Shown: piece by piece, positions 34,143-49,418 of the stretch
Position numbering within the stretch: the stretch's first letter is position 1
Layout of the letters: each line of letters starts with the position of its first letter
Assembly: GCF_030646155.1 (NCBI RefSeq)
Contig: NZ_JAUTDN010000021.1
Location: forward strand, 23,532 to 87,531
Reading direction: 5' to 3'
DNA from: Conexibacter sp. CPCC 205762
GTDB taxonomy: Bacteria > Actinomycetota > Thermoleophilia > Solirubrobacterales > Solirubrobacteraceae
Length of the DNA: 64,000 nucleotides
Made by a program: the position numbers and the translations under genes
The notes under the pieces: generated by a model
Told to the model about the DNA's origin: nothing
The model's database searches: none
What the model saw: only the letters and a program-made list of their open reading frames with translations

Positions 34143-34640
34143 TCACGACTCCAGCGGCACCAGCTCCTGCTCGTAGGAGACGGCGTGGCGCTGCAGCGTG
34201 CCGTCGTCCTCGACCAGGTAGGAGCCCATCCGCAGCAGCGGCGGCGAGTAGACGTGGACCGTCACCGCCGGCACGTCGCCGTGGTGCAGGACGCGGTGGA
34301 TGTCGGTGTTGGCGAAGTCGAACGACTCGCCGGCGCGCGCGATCCGGCGCGTCGGCACGCCGCCGAGCACGAGCCGCTCCTCGCGCACCGAGCCGGCGAT
34401 CACGGCGACCGCGCCGTTGGAGGCGTCGTGGTCGTGGAAGCCGGTGTCGTGGTCTCTGGACCAGCAGATCACCCACACGTCGAGATGCTCGTCGCGCAGC
34501 AGCTCGTGGTAGGTCCGCTGCTCGGGGTCGTGGACGACGTGATCCGACCACAGCGAGGGGTCGGCGGCGATCTGCTGCGCGACGGCACGCAGCTCCTGAC
34601 GGGTCAGGTCGCGCTCGGTGGGACGATCGATGTCGGTCAT
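34143..34640 (-). CDS. Cysteine-dioxygenase-like cupin
   Basis: 165 residues. The CDO-type iron site is visible: FHDHD (His pair about residue 68-70) and IHRVLHHG (about 114). The fold is a small beta-barrel with WVICWSRDHDTGFHDHDAS before the first metal motif. The family oxidises cysteine or related thiols (for example 3-mercaptopropionate) to sulfinates using O2. It lies between the amidohydrolase and the YdeP-like gene on one strand, probably one transcript under the Rrf2 regulator upstream. Confidence 0.85.
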   Translation of the reverse strand: MTDIDRPTERDLTRQELRAVAQQIAADPSLWSDHVVHDPEQRTYHELLRDEHLDVWVICWSRDHDTGFHDHDASNGAVAVIAGSVREERLVLGGVPTRRIARAGESFDFANTDIHRVLHHGDVPAVTVHVYSPPLLRMGSYLVEDDGTLQRHAVSYEQELVPLES

Positions 34641-34652
34641 GGGCTTCGCCTT

Positions 34653-34701
34653 GCGAGTTCCACGTCAGCTGGCGGAAGGACCGCTCCCGGTGGGAACTCG
34701 C
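34653..34701 (-). repeat. 49-bp hairpin element, copy 1
   Basis: GCGAGTTCC (34653-34661) and GGAACTCGC (34693-34701), perfect 9-bp arms around 31 nt. It covers the end of the amidohydrolase gene and the region before the CDO-like gene. A related copy of the same length in opposite orientation is at 35744-35792. Confidence 0.75.
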
Positions 34702-35630
34702 GGTTCGGTGGTCGTGGGTGAGAGGAGCCGCGCCGGGTTGACGCGCAGCAGCGCGTGGCCGAGCGCGGTGTCGGCCGGTGGGACGACGGCGCCGACGACC
34801 GGCCGGTCGGAGCCGTGCACGAGCTGGTCGGGACCGATCGCGCGCAGCACCGCGGCGATCGCCTGCGGGCCATAGGAGGAGGTGTCGTAGAAGGTCAGCG
34901 GGTCGTCGGCGCCGCGCGCGGCGGGGCCGCCGCGGGCGGCCAGCCGCTCCAGCTGCAGCGGCGCCAGCCCGGCCAGCATCGCCCACAGCACCCGCAGGCG
35001 CGGGAGGGCGGGGCGGCCGGCGTGCAGGAAGGCGTGCCAGGCGGCGTTCATCTGCGCCACGTAGCCGGTCATGCCGGGCCACCACGAGGGCGCGCCGGCC
35101 GCCTGCGGATCGCCGCTCAGCGCGACCGGGCCGGGGTGGACGAACAGCGGCGCGCCGGCCTCCTGCAGCCGCTCCAGCAGCGGGCCGAGCCGCTCGACGG
35201 CGGCCGGGGTCGCGAGCGCCGTCGCCGGCAGCGAGAGGCCGGCGAAGCCGCGCCCAAGCAGCGGCGCGACGAGCGCCGGGTCGGGCTGCTCGACCGCGAT
35301 CGCCGCCCACGCGCCGAAGCGCTCGGAGGGGAGCGCGGCGGCGCCCGCGTGCCAGGCGTCGAGCAGCGGCTGCGCCTGCTCGGCCGGCAGGTGCTCGATC
35401 CCGAGCGCGCTGGAGAGCAGCACGAGCGCGCGGTCGACGCCGTCGTCGTCGAGCAGCGCGGCGCGGCGGCGCGCGTCGGCGTCGGCGGCCGGCAGCGCGC
35501 TGTCGGGCTCGCCCGCGAGGTGATAGGTCCAGCCGTCGGCGGAGCGGCTCAAGAAGGGGACCGCCCCCCGCCGCTCGAGAGCGGCGAGGAGCGGCTGTGA
35601 GAGGAGATGCTGATGCACGTCGATTCGCAT
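34665..35630 (-). CDS. Amidohydrolase family (TIM-barrel) protein
   Basis: 321 residues. Metal motif MRIDVHQHLL at the N-terminus, LFVHPGPVAL with the central His (about residue 163), a Trp-rich WWPGMTGYVAQMNAAW and a C-terminal HGSDRPVV Asp (about 290), as in Amidohydro_2/ACMSD-like enzymes acting as decarboxylases or hydrolases. An alternative is a catalytically altered member: the middle Lys is not obvious. The gene is bracketed by two related 49-bp hairpin elements. It is in line with the CDO-like gene (24 bp gap) and has a 172-bp structured leader after the Rrf2 gene. Confidence 0.8.
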   Translation of the reverse strand: MRIDVHQHLLSQPLLAALERRGAVPFLSRSADGWTYHLAGEPDSALPAADADARRRAALLDDDGVDRALVLLSSALGIEHLPAEQAQPLLDAWHAGAAALPSERFGAWAAIAVEQPDPALVAPLLGRGFAGLSLPATALATPAAVERLGPLLERLQEAGAPLFVHPGPVALSGDPQAAGAPSWWPGMTGYVAQMNAAWHAFLHAGRPALPRLRVLWAMLAGLAPLQLERLAARGGPAARGADDPLTFYDTSSYGPQAIAAVLRAIGPDQLVHGSDRPVVGAVVPPADTALGHALLRVNPARLLSPTTTEPRVPTGSGPSAS

Positions 35631-35647
35631 CGACGCGGATTCTAGCT

Positions 35648-35674
35648 AATCCCGACCGAAATAGCCAGGAATAA
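35648..35674. promoter_or_regulatory. Candidate Rrf2 binding region
   Basis: AATCCCGACCGAAATAGCC (35648-35666) resembles ATTCCGACCTGAAAGGC (36281-36297) at the Rrf2 gene start; the shared core is TCC(C)GACC(T)GAAA. It lies just upstream of the amidohydrolase ATG. The similarity is short, so this is a suggestion only. Confidence 0.35.
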
Positions 35675-35718
35675 GACGAGAGGCCGTCAGCGCGGCAAAT
35701 CGCGCCGTTGACGACCCG

Positions 35719-35739
35719 CGCGTCAGAGCTTCTGACGCG
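35719..35739 (-). other. Hairpin in amidohydrolase leader
   Basis: CGCGTCAGA-GCT-TCTGACGCG, a perfect 9-bp inverted repeat with 3-nt loop, between the Rrf2 stop and the amidohydrolase start. With the adjoining 49-bp element it makes a strongly structured leader or a terminator for the Rrf2 gene. Confidence 0.6.
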
Positions 35740-35743
35740 ACCC

Positions 35744-35792
35744 GCGAGTTCCCGCCACGGTCGGCCCTTCAGGGCGCAGCCGTGGAACTCGC
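35744..35792 (+). repeat. 49-bp hairpin element, copy 2
   Basis: GCGAGTTCC (35744-35752) and GGAACTCGC (35784-35792) with a 31-nt interior, the same arm sequence and interior length as copy 1. Compared with copy 1 read on the minus strand, 19 of 31 interior bases match (both contain CGG-CCTTC). The inner GCCCTTCAGGGC adds a second stem. Confidence 0.75.
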
Positions 35793-35802
35793 AATGACGG
35801 AG

Positions 35803-36282
35803 TCACCCCCGCTTGGACCAGGCGGCCGGGTCGCCGGCAAGGGCGACGACATGGTCCGGCAGCTCGCCCGCGACGACGTCGGCGAGCGTGGTGCGGTCGA
35901 GCACGTCGCGCAGTGCGGCGCGCGCGGCGACCAGCAGCTCCGGCAGTCTCTCGGCGGCGCCCTGGTACTCCAGCTCGTGGGGACGCTTGCCCGCGACGTT
36001 CGCGAGCGGCCCGTCGATCGCGCGGATCACGTCCGCGACCGCGATCTCCTCGGGAGGGGATGCGAGCAGATGCCCGCCCTCGACGCCGCGACGGCTCTCG
36101 ACGATCCCCGCGCGGCGGAGGTCGTTGAGGATCTTCTCGAGGAAACGGGGTGGGATCTGCTGCGCGGTGGCGATCGTCTCCGCCTTCACGGGGCGGTCGC
36201 CGTCGGCGGCGGCGAGCTCGAGTGCGGCTCGCAGCGCGTAGTCAGTCTTGGCTCCAATGCGCACGTTCTGATTCTCGTCCAT
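35803..36282 (-). CDS. Rrf2 family regulator without cysteines
   Basis: 159 residues. Winged HTH: AKTDYALRAALELA, then [36 protein letters not shown], followed by the Rrf2 helix EIAVADVIRAIDGPLANV. No cysteine is present anywhere, so it cannot hold the FeS cluster of IscR or NsrR. It resembles the CymR type that controls cysteine metabolism, which agrees with the downstream cysteine-dioxygenase-like gene. The amidohydrolase, CDO and YdeP genes follow on the same strand. Confidence 0.88.
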   Translation of the reverse strand: MDENQNVRIGAKTDYALRAALELAAADGDRPVKAETIATAQQIPPRFLEKILNDLRRAGIVESRRGVEGGHLLASPPEEIAVADVIRAIDGPLANVAGKRPHELEYQGAAERLPELLVAARAALRDVLDRTTLADVVAGELPDHVVALAGDPAAWSKRG

Positions 36283-36400
36283 TCCGACCTGAAAGGCAAA
36301 AATTCGGCGAGCGGAGCTGCGCCGGTGCCCGAGACGCTATCGGCTGGCGCCGACGGGCCGGGCCGGGACGCTCAAGCCCCACCGTCTGGGCGTTTCCCGC

Positions 36401-36406
36401 TACACT
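36401..36406 (+). promoter_or_regulatory. Possible -10 box upstream of rpmG
   Basis: TACACT (in CCCGCTACACTGC) is the best -10-like hexamer in the 213-bp gap before rpmG; no convincing -35 is present. Confidence 0.3.
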
Positions 36407-36495
36407 GCTTTGCCCGCGCCGGTTGGCGATGCGACTTTGCGTCTGCCGCCGGTCGCTGACACTTGCCCTGAGACGACAACGGAACCTGGACGACC

Positions 36496-36660
36496 ATGGC
36501 TCGCGGAGACGTTCGCATCGCAGTCACCCTCGCATGCGAGGAATGCAAGCGACGCAACTACCAGACGAACAAGAGCAAGCGGAACAACCCTGAGCGGATT
36601 CAGCTCAGAAAGTACTGCCGCTGGTGCAAGAGACACACGTCCCATCGGGAGACTCGCTAA
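36496..36660 (+). CDS. rpmG: Ribosomal protein L33
   Basis: 54 residues, [20 protein letters not shown] to the end [10 protein letters not shown]. Four cysteines in two pairs (CEEC near residue 14, CRWC near 41) make this the zinc-binding C+ form of L33 in the 50S subunit. Length and ending are typical. It opens the rpmG-secE-nusG-rplKA cluster, with secE starting 16 bp downstream. The start is the ATG after GACGACC; no strong Shine-Dalgarno. Confidence 0.95.
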   Translation: MARGDVRIAVTLACEECKRRNYQTNKSKRNNPERIQLRKYCRWCKRHTSHRETR

Positions 36661-36676
36661 CCGCGTGTAGAGCCTG

Positions 36677-37213
36677 ATGGCCCGCGACCCCAGATCAGCC
36701 AACGGTCCTGACGAGGACGACTCGGCCGAGCGCGCCGAGCATCACGCGCTGCCCGAGAAGAACGAGCTGCACGCGCACGAGCCGGCCGAGTTCGCCTCTG
36801 GCGAAGTCGACATCGCCGACGCTCAGCTCGCGATGGGCCGGCCCTCCGAGGCCGACGCCAGCGCCGGCGCCGATCCCTCGCTCGGCGGCAGCAACGCCGA
36901 AGAGCTGTTCGAGAGCGCTCGCGACGACGACGGCGGGCCGCTCGTGCCGGCCGGCGGTCGCGGCGGCGACGGCGGCGAGGTCGCCGGCCTCGCGCGCACC
37001 GGCGAGCGTTCGCCGGAGCCGAGCCGTGGCGGCGGCGGTCGCTTCATCAACTTCCTGCGCGGCAGCTGGCGCGAGCTGCAGCGTGTCCAGTGGCCCGACC
37101 GCACCCAGGTCGCTCAGGCCACGGCCGTCGTCGTCGGCTTCGTGGCGATCGCCGGTCTCTACCTCGGCGCCGCGGACTGGCTTTCACAGCGGATCGTCGA
37201 CCTGATCGTCTGA
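36677..37213 (+). CDS. secE: Preprotein translocase subunit SecE with long acidic N-terminal extension
   Basis: 178 residues, more than twice the about 60-80 residues of single-helix SecE. The SecE core is at the C-terminus: FINFLRGSWRELQRVQWPDRTQVAQAT amphipathic region (about 122-148) and one membrane helix VVVGFVAIAGLYLGAADWL. The first 120 residues are Asp/Glu/Ala/Gly-rich low complexity (EDDSAERAEHHALPEKNELH and later GGRGGDGGEV), predicted disordered and cytoplasmic. It stabilises SecY in the membrane. Its position between rpmG and nusG is canonical. Confidence 0.92.
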   Translation: MARDPRSANGPDEDDSAERAEHHALPEKNELHAHEPAEFASGEVDIADAQLAMGRPSEADASAGADPSLGGSNAEELFESARDDDGGPLVPAGGRGGDGGEVAGLARTGERSPEPSRGGGGRFINFLRGSWRELQRVQWPDRTQVAQATAVVVGFVAIAGLYLGAADWLSQRIVDLIV

Positions 37214-37259
37214 GTCTCCGGCTCGCGCCCCCTTCCCCCAAGGATCGATCTCCCCCGAC

Positions 37260-37781
37260 ATGTTTCGCTGGTACGTCGTCAACACTTACTCCGGTCACGA
37301 GAACAAGGTCAAGCACAACCTCGAGCACCGCGTCGTCTCGCTCAATCAGAGACGCGCCGTGCGACAGGTCGTCGTGCCGACCGAGTCCGTGACCGAGCTG
37401 AAGGACAACCAGAGAGTTGTCACCGAGAAGCGCACGATGCCCGGCTACGTGCTGGTCAACATGGACCTCAACGAGGATTCGTGGGCGCTCGTCAAGGGCA
37501 CGCCCGGCGTGACCGGCTTCGTCGGCGCTTCCAACGAGCCCGTGCCACTGACGCAGGCGGAGGTCGATCGACTGCTGCATCGCGAGACCGCGGAGCGTCC
37601 GCGCACGCGCGCGCAGTTCTCGATCGGCGAGTCCGTCAAGGTCGTCTCGGGTCCGCTCTCCGACTTCTCGGGCGAGATCTCGGAGATCAACGAGGATGGC
37701 GCCCGACTCAAGGTGCTGGTATCAATCTTCGGCCGCGAAACCCCGGTCGAGGTCGGTTTCGACCAGGTGAAGAAGATCTGA
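37260..37781 (+). CDS. nusG: Transcription termination/antitermination factor NusG
   Basis: 173 residues. NGN domain from [20 protein letters not shown] through [11 protein letters not shown] and [12 protein letters not shown], then a KOW domain ([25 protein letters not shown]) ending FDQVKKI. It lacks the long acidic N-terminal extension of many actinobacterial NusG proteins. It binds RNA polymerase and couples it to Rho or S10, the latter encoded downstream in this window. One base separates its stop from the rplK start. Confidence 0.95.
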   Translation: MFRWYVVNTYSGHENKVKHNLEHRVVSLNQRRAVRQVVVPTESVTELKDNQRVVTEKRTMPGYVLVNMDLNEDSWALVKGTPGVTGFVGASNEPVPLTQAEVDRLLHRETAERPRTRAQFSIGESVKVVSGPLSDFSGEISEINEDGARLKVLVSIFGRETPVEVGFDQVKKI

Positions 37782-37782
37782 A

Positions 37783-38205
37783 ATGGCGAAGAAGGTTCTG
37801 ACAGTCATCAAGCTCCAGGCCGTTGGCGGCCAGGCGAGCCCGGCGCCGCCGGTCGGCCCCGCGCTGGGCCAGCACGGCGTCAACATCATGGAGTTCGTCA
37901 AGGCGTTCAACGCCCAGACGCAGCAGGACACGGGCACGGTCATCCCCGTCGAGATCACCGTCTACGAGGACCGTTCGTTCACGTTCGTCCTCAAGAGCCC
38001 GCCGGCCGCCGTGCTGATCAAGCAGGCGCTCGGTCTCGACAAGGGCTCGGCTGAGCCGCACAAGACGAAGGTCGCGCAGATCACGCAGGACCAGCTCCGC
38101 GAGATCGCCCAGAAGAAGCTGAACGATCTGAACGCTCACGATGTCGACCAGGCCGCGAAGATCATCGCCGGCACGGCTCGCTCGATGGGCGTGGAGGTGG
38201 TCTGA
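37783..38205 (+). CDS. rplK: Ribosomal protein L11
   Basis: 140 residues, normal length. Recognised by the N-terminal [37 protein letters not shown] proline-rich region (thiostrepton and RelA site) and the C-terminal [11 protein letters not shown]. It binds the 23S GTPase centre together with L10-L7/L12. The tight linkage (1 bp after nusG, 2 bp before rplA) shows a common mRNA. Confidence 0.97.
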   Translation: MAKKVLTVIKLQAVGGQASPAPPVGPALGQHGVNIMEFVKAFNAQTQQDTGTVIPVEITVYEDRSFTFVLKSPPAAVLIKQALGLDKGSAEPHKTKVAQITQDQLREIAQKKLNDLNAHDVDQAAKIIAGTARSMGVEVV

Positions 38206-38207
38206 AG

Positions 38208-38930
38208 ATGGCCAAGCACGGCAAGAGCTACGTCGAGGCGCGCCAGCGCTACGACCGCGAGCACAGCTACGAGCCCTCTGAGGCGATCAGACTCGTCAAG
38301 GAGCTGAAGAGCTCGAAGTTCGACGAGTCGGTCGAGCTGCATGTCCGCACGGGTCTCAACGTCCGTCACGCGGACGAGCAGCTGCGCGGCACGATCGCGC
38401 TGCCGCACGGCCTCGGCAAGGACGTCAAGGTCGCCGTCTTCGCCCAGGGCGACAAGGCCCGCGAGGCGACGGAGGCCGGCGCGGACGTCGTCGGCGCCGA
38501 CGATCTCGCGAGAAGAATCGAAGAGGGCTTCACGGACTTCGACGTCGCGATCGCGACGCCGGACCTGATGCCGGTGGTCGGCCGTCTCGGCCGCATCCTC
38601 GGCCCGTCGGGCAAGATGCCGAACCCGAAGGTCGGCACGGTCACGATGGACGTCTCGAGAGCCGTCGCGGAGTCGAAGGCCGGCAAGGTCGAGTACCGCA
38701 CCGATCGCACCGCGATCGTGCACATGGTGATCGGCAAGTCGAGCTTTGACGAGCAGCGCCTGCTCGAGAACTACGCGGCCGTCGTGGAGGAGCTCGTCCG
38801 CGCCAAGCCGTCTGCCGCCAAGGGCAGATACATCCAGTCGATCACGCTCGCCTCGACGATGGGTCCCGGCGTGAGAGTGGACCCGTCGCGTACGCGCGAC
38901 ATCGTCGGGGAGGCGCCGGTCGCGGCGTAG
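38208..38930 (+). CDS. rplA: Ribosomal protein L1
   Basis: 240 residues, normal length. Signature [19 protein letters not shown] about residue 125-145, preceded by [22 protein letters not shown]1 forms the mobile stalk at the E site and in many bacteria represses its own L11-L1 mRNA. The stop at 38928 is followed by a structured 153-nt leader before rplJ. Confidence 0.97.
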   Translation: MAKHGKSYVEARQRYDREHSYEPSEAIRLVKELKSSKFDESVELHVRTGLNVRHADEQLRGTIALPHGLGKDVKVAVFAQGDKAREATEAGADVVGADDLARRIEEGFTDFDVAIATPDLMPVVGRLGRILGPSGKMPNPKVGTVTMDVSRAVAESKAGKVEYRTDRTAIVHMVIGKSSFDEQRLLENYAAVVEELVRAKPSAAKGRYIQSITLASTMGPGVRVDPSRTRDIVGEAPVAA

Positions 38931-38934
38931 CCTC

Positions 38935-39083
38935 GTTCCAGAGACGCGCTGCCCAAGACTCCCGGCGACCATAAGTCCGGGACAGGCGGAGCATCGAAGA
39001 ACCGGAGCCGCTTCACGGCCGCTCAGCTTCTCGACGCCCGCCACGTGCGGGCGTTTCGCATTTCGAGAAGAGAGTGACCTGAC
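38935..39083 (+). ncRNA. Ribosomal L10 leader (probable)
   Basis: The 153 nt between rplA and rplJ are structured. CTTCTCGA (39027-39034) pairs with TCGAGAAG (39063-39070), enclosing a second stem ACGCCCGC-CACGT-GCGGGCGT (39034-39054); a C/G-rich CTCCCGG-CGACCATAAGT-CCGGGA stem lies earlier (about 38970). In many bacteria this position holds the L10 leader bound by the L10-L7/L12 complex for feedback control. The inner stem plus TTT could also terminate. Assignment is by position and structure only. Confidence 0.6.
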
Positions 39084-39785
39084 ATGAACAGAAACGAGAA
39101 GGCGGCGGTGATCGACCGCATCGCCGAGGACCTGGAAGCGTCCTCGGCGGTGTTCGCGGTCGATTACCGTGGCATCACGGTCGCGCAGGTCGCCGAACTG
39201 CGCACCAAGCTGCGTGAGTCCGACACGACGCTGTCCGTCGTGAAGAACTCGCTGACGGAGCGCGCGGCCGACAAGGCCGGCGCCGAGGCGCTGAAGGAGA
39301 TCCTCGCGGGTCCGACGGCGCTGGCGTTCGTGCGCGGCGACGCGGCTGCGGCCGCGAAGGCGCTCAGCGACGCGCAGAGAACGACGCAGGTGCTGGCGTT
39401 CAAGGGCGGCCTGATGGATGGCCAGCCGGTGACGCCGGACGAGATCAGAGCGATCTCGAGACTGCCGTCGCGCGAGGTGCTCTACGGGCAGCTCGTCGGC
39501 GTCGTCGCCGCACCGCTCAACGGCCTCGCACGCGGCCTCAACGCGCTCATCGCGGGCGTCGCGATCCAGCTGCAGGCGATTGCAGACCAGGGCCTCGTGG
39601 GCGGCAACGCTGCCGCTCCCGCCCCGGCGGAGGAGGCTGCTCCGGCAGCCGACGCCGCTCCCGCCGAGACCGAGGCCCCCGCGGCCGAGGCCGAGGCTCC
39701 GGCCGCAGAGGCCACCCCTGACACTGACGACAAGACGGACGACGCGGCAGCTGCCGACGCCGCTTCCGACGCGAAGGAGGACTGA
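39084..39785 (+). CDS. rplJ: Ribosomal protein L10 with acidic C-terminal tail
   Basis: 233 residues; the usual length is about 165-175. The core [58 protein letters not shown] and [13 protein letters not shown] is standard and anchors L7/L12 dimers. From about residue 173 a 60-residue tail of Ala, Pro, Glu and Asp ([20 protein letters not shown] and beyond, ending DAASDAKED) follows the L7/L12-binding helix. The tail has no known role. Two bases separate it from rplL. Confidence 0.95.
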   Translation: MNRNEKAAVIDRIAEDLEASSAVFAVDYRGITVAQVAELRTKLRESDTTLSVVKNSLTERAADKAGAEALKEILAGPTALAFVRGDAAAAAKALSDAQRTTQVLAFKGGLMDGQPVTPDEIRAISRLPSREVLYGQLVGVVAAPLNGLARGLNALIAGVAIQLQAIADQGLVGGNAAAPAPAEEAAPAADAAPAETEAPAAEAEAPAAEATPDTDDKTDDAAAADAASDAKED

Positions 39786-39787
39786 CC

Positions 39788-40168
39788 ATGGCGACCACTC
39801 AGGAGTGGATCGACGAGCTCAAGGCGATCTCGGTGCTGGAGCTGGCCGAGCGCATCAGAGCGCTGGAGGAGGAGTTCGGCGTCTCCGCGACGGCCGTCGC
39901 GGCGGCTGCCCCGGCTGCCGGCGGCGCCGGCGGCGGCGAGGCCGCTGCCGAGGAGTCGACGACTGTCGACGTCGTCCTCACGGGCGCCGGCGACAAGAAG
40001 ATCCAGGTCATCAAGGTCGTCCGCGCGGCGACCGGCCTCGGTCTGAAGGAGGCCAAGGCGCTCGTCGACGAGGCCCCCAAGCCCGTCAAGGAAGGCATCG
40101 AGCGCGACGAGGCCGACAAGCTCAAGGCCGAGCTCGAAGAGGCTGGCGCGTCCGTCGAGCTGAGATAG
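39788..40168 (+). CDS. rplL: Ribosomal protein L7/L12
   Basis: 126 residues. N-terminal dimerisation helices ([24 protein letters not shown]), an Ala/Gly hinge ([19 protein letters not shown]) and the C-terminal factor-binding domain [40 protein letters not shown] and [11 protein letters not shown]. It recruits EF-G and EF-Tu, encoded further right. A strong terminator follows, so rpoB is transcribed separately at least in part. Confidence 0.97.
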   Translation: MATTQEWIDELKAISVLELAERIRALEEEFGVSATAVAAAAPAAGGAGGGEAAAEESTTVDVVLTGAGDKKIQVIKVVRAATGLGLKEAKALVDEAPKPVKEGIERDEADKLKAELEEAGASVELR

Positions 40169-40197
40169 CTCGCCGCACCAGTCACACCAGCTGCACC

Positions 40198-40224
40198 GAA
40201 GGGCCCGGCACTGCCGGGCCCTTC
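40198..40224 (+). terminator. Intrinsic terminator after rplL
   Basis: A perfect 12-bp stem GAAGGGCCCGGC-ACT-GCCGGGCCCTTC followed by GTCGTTTG, 30 bp after the rplL stop. Confidence 0.8.
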
Positions 40225-40264
40225 GTCGTTTGCGGGCCTGGCGCACCGCCGCTACAGTCGCGCG

Positions 40265-40780
40265 ATGCGCCCGAGATCGATCGCGTTCGTGACCGAGGCC
40301 GAGCAGTGGATGCTCGACCCCGACGCGGCCGGCGAGGACCGCTGGCTGCCGGGCCTCTTCGACGCGCACGTGGAGACCGAGGGCGATGGCGGCGCCGACC
40401 TCGGCGAGCAGCTGCGGCAGCCGCTGCCGGTCGCGGAGGCGATCGCGTGGGCGCGTGAGCGCGCCGACGGCGTCTACATCCGCGACGGCGACGAGCGCGA
40501 GTTCGGGATCGGCACCGCGCTCGAGCAGCCCGGCGCCGCCGACGCCGACGAGGAGGACGACGAGCCGCTCGCGCCGTGGCGCGACGAGCTGGCCGCCGGC
40601 TACGTGCGCCGCCGCCCCGCCGACGAGCGCTGGAAGGACCGCGGCCCTGGCCACCCGCCGATCGCCCCGCTGCGGGCCCGCCTCACCCCGCCGGCGGGGT
40701 GGGAGGTCGACTGGTCGGCGCTCCCGGCCGGCCAGCCGCGGCCCGACATCCAGGTCGCCGACTTCTTCGACCAGACCTGA
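40265..40780 (+). CDS. Acidic hypothetical protein between rplL and rpoB
   Basis: 171 residues, no family recognised. Very acidic middle (ADADEEDDEPLAPWRDEL), Trp-containing start (EQWMLDPDAAGEDRWLPGLF) and a C-terminal PPAGWEVDWSALPAGQPRPDIQVADFFDQT. The codon pattern is that of a real gene (GC-rich third positions across the frame), and a convincing opposite-strand alternative is lacking. It sits after the rplL terminator and 241 bp before rpoB, an unusual spot for an extra gene. The ATG at 40265 has no clear Shine-Dalgarno. Confidence 0.65.
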   Translation: MRPRSIAFVTEAEQWMLDPDAAGEDRWLPGLFDAHVETEGDGGADLGEQLRQPLPVAEAIAWARERADGVYIRDGDEREFGIGTALEQPGAADADEEDDEPLAPWRDELAAGYVRRRPADERWKDRGPGHPPIAPLRARLTPPAGWEVDWSALPAGQPRPDIQVADFFDQT

Positions 40781-41021
40781 CCGCCGGCGCAATCCGTCCA
40801 GGCACCCCAGGATTTGCCCCCGGCCGGTACAATGGGCGACGTCAGCCGATAGTCGCAGCCACCCTGCAGTTCTGAGACCACGCCACATACGCGGTCTCCC
40901 GGGTGGGGTCCGTGAGCGCTGACTGCCCCGCTCGGAGGGTGTCGATGCTCTGTGCTATCTTGGCTGGTCGCGCTTTCGCGCTTCCTCTGCTCGCCTCTCG
41001 ACTGCCCGAGGAGTCGCCGTC
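40781..41021 (+). other. rpoB leader region
   Basis: No gene is seen. It contains two -10-like hexamers, TACAAT (40828-40833) and an extended TGCTATCTT (40954-40962, TG at 40953), neither with a good -35, and ends in GAGGAG 8 nt before the TTG of rpoB. Confidence 0.5.
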
Positions 41022-48649
<7,628 letters not shown>

Positions 48650-48713
48650 GCACCACTGCACGGATCCGGCGTCCCCGCTCTCGCAAGGCCGGGGACACGG
48701 AGCCACCCGCACC

Positions 48714-48741
48714 GAACGGCCGCCCTCCGGGGCGGCCGTTC
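48714..48741 (+). terminator. Intrinsic terminator after rpoC
   Basis: GAACGGCCGCCC-TCCG-GGGCGGCCGTTC, a 12-bp perfect stem followed by GCGTTTAA. It lies 5 bp before the stop of the convergent HAD-like gene and can serve both. Confidence 0.85.
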
Positions 48742-48745
48742 GCGT

Positions 48746-49240
48746 TTAAGGCAGCGCGGCCGCCCAGCGCGTCAGCATGGCGACGTGCGCGTCGAGCAGC
48801 CCGTCAGCGGGCGCGGTCGTGACGAGCAGCGTCGCGCTCCCGGCGCGTCGGCGCGCGGCGGCCCAGGCGCGGCACTCGTCGTCGTGCGCGTCGTCGATCC
48901 ATGCGAGCGCGCGATCGCCTGCGTGGGCTGCGATCTCGTCCAGCTTCCAATGAGCGTGGGCGCGCCCGGGATGGCGCGCGAACGTGAGATGCGGGTATGA
49001 ACGGCCGAGCGCCAACGCGTGTGGAAGGTGCTCGTCGGCTTTTTCCTCCCATCCGGTGCACCAGACGATCTCGAACCGTTCTGACAGCGCGCGGAGGTGT
49101 TCTCCGGCGCCGCTCGAAAGGTAGTGAGGGATCCCGTCGACCAGGTGAAAACGCCCTGGCGGCGGGGAATCAGGTGCGAAGCCGAAGAGCGAGATGACGC
49201 CGTCGACGTCGACGAACAGGAGTGGCGGGGTTTGCTCCAT
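48746..49240 (-). CDS. HAD-like hydrolase domain protein
   Basis: 164 residues from ATG 49240 (MEQTPPLLFVDVDGVISLFG). Motif I is D-V-D-G (LFVDVDGVISL), motif II-like FEIVWCTGWEEKADEHL (Thr in CTGW), and WIDDAHDDECRAWA supplies the acidic motif IV. The family is a small phosphatase or nucleotidase-type fold, commonly annotated as hypothetical in actinobacteria. A longer start at 49399 is rejected: the added residues are Arg/Leu-rich and extend into the upstream promoter area of the next gene. Confidence 0.8.
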   Translation of the reverse strand: MEQTPPLLFVDVDGVISLFGFAPDSPPPGRFHLVDGIPHYLSSGAGEHLRALSERFEIVWCTGWEEKADEHLPHALALGRSYPHLTFARHPGRAHAHWKLDEIAAHAGDRALAWIDDAHDDECRAWAAARRRAGSATLLVTTAPADGLLDAHVAMLTRWAAALP

Positions 49241-49418
49241 CTGGAGAAGGTCCGTGAGAAAAGGCTTAGCTAAAGCGCTGTTTACTTTTGCTCTGTAGCC
49301 TGGTCTCATCTCGAGAGAGAGGCTCAAGAGACGGCCTCGCGATGTCGAACCTACATCGTGAGGAAGATCCCCTGACCATCGAAGCACCGGCCGTGGCACG
49401 ACGGCCTCATTTCGATTT

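Noticed and set aside
36283..36495. tRNA gene before rpmG
   Set aside because: I looked for a cloverleaf with a T-loop consensus because tRNAs often occur near here; none is visible.
49241..49418. Riboswitch before the DMT-like transporter
   Set aside because: The region is AT-richer and holds short inverted repeats (CGATGT/ACATCG), but I could not match it to a known riboswitch core.
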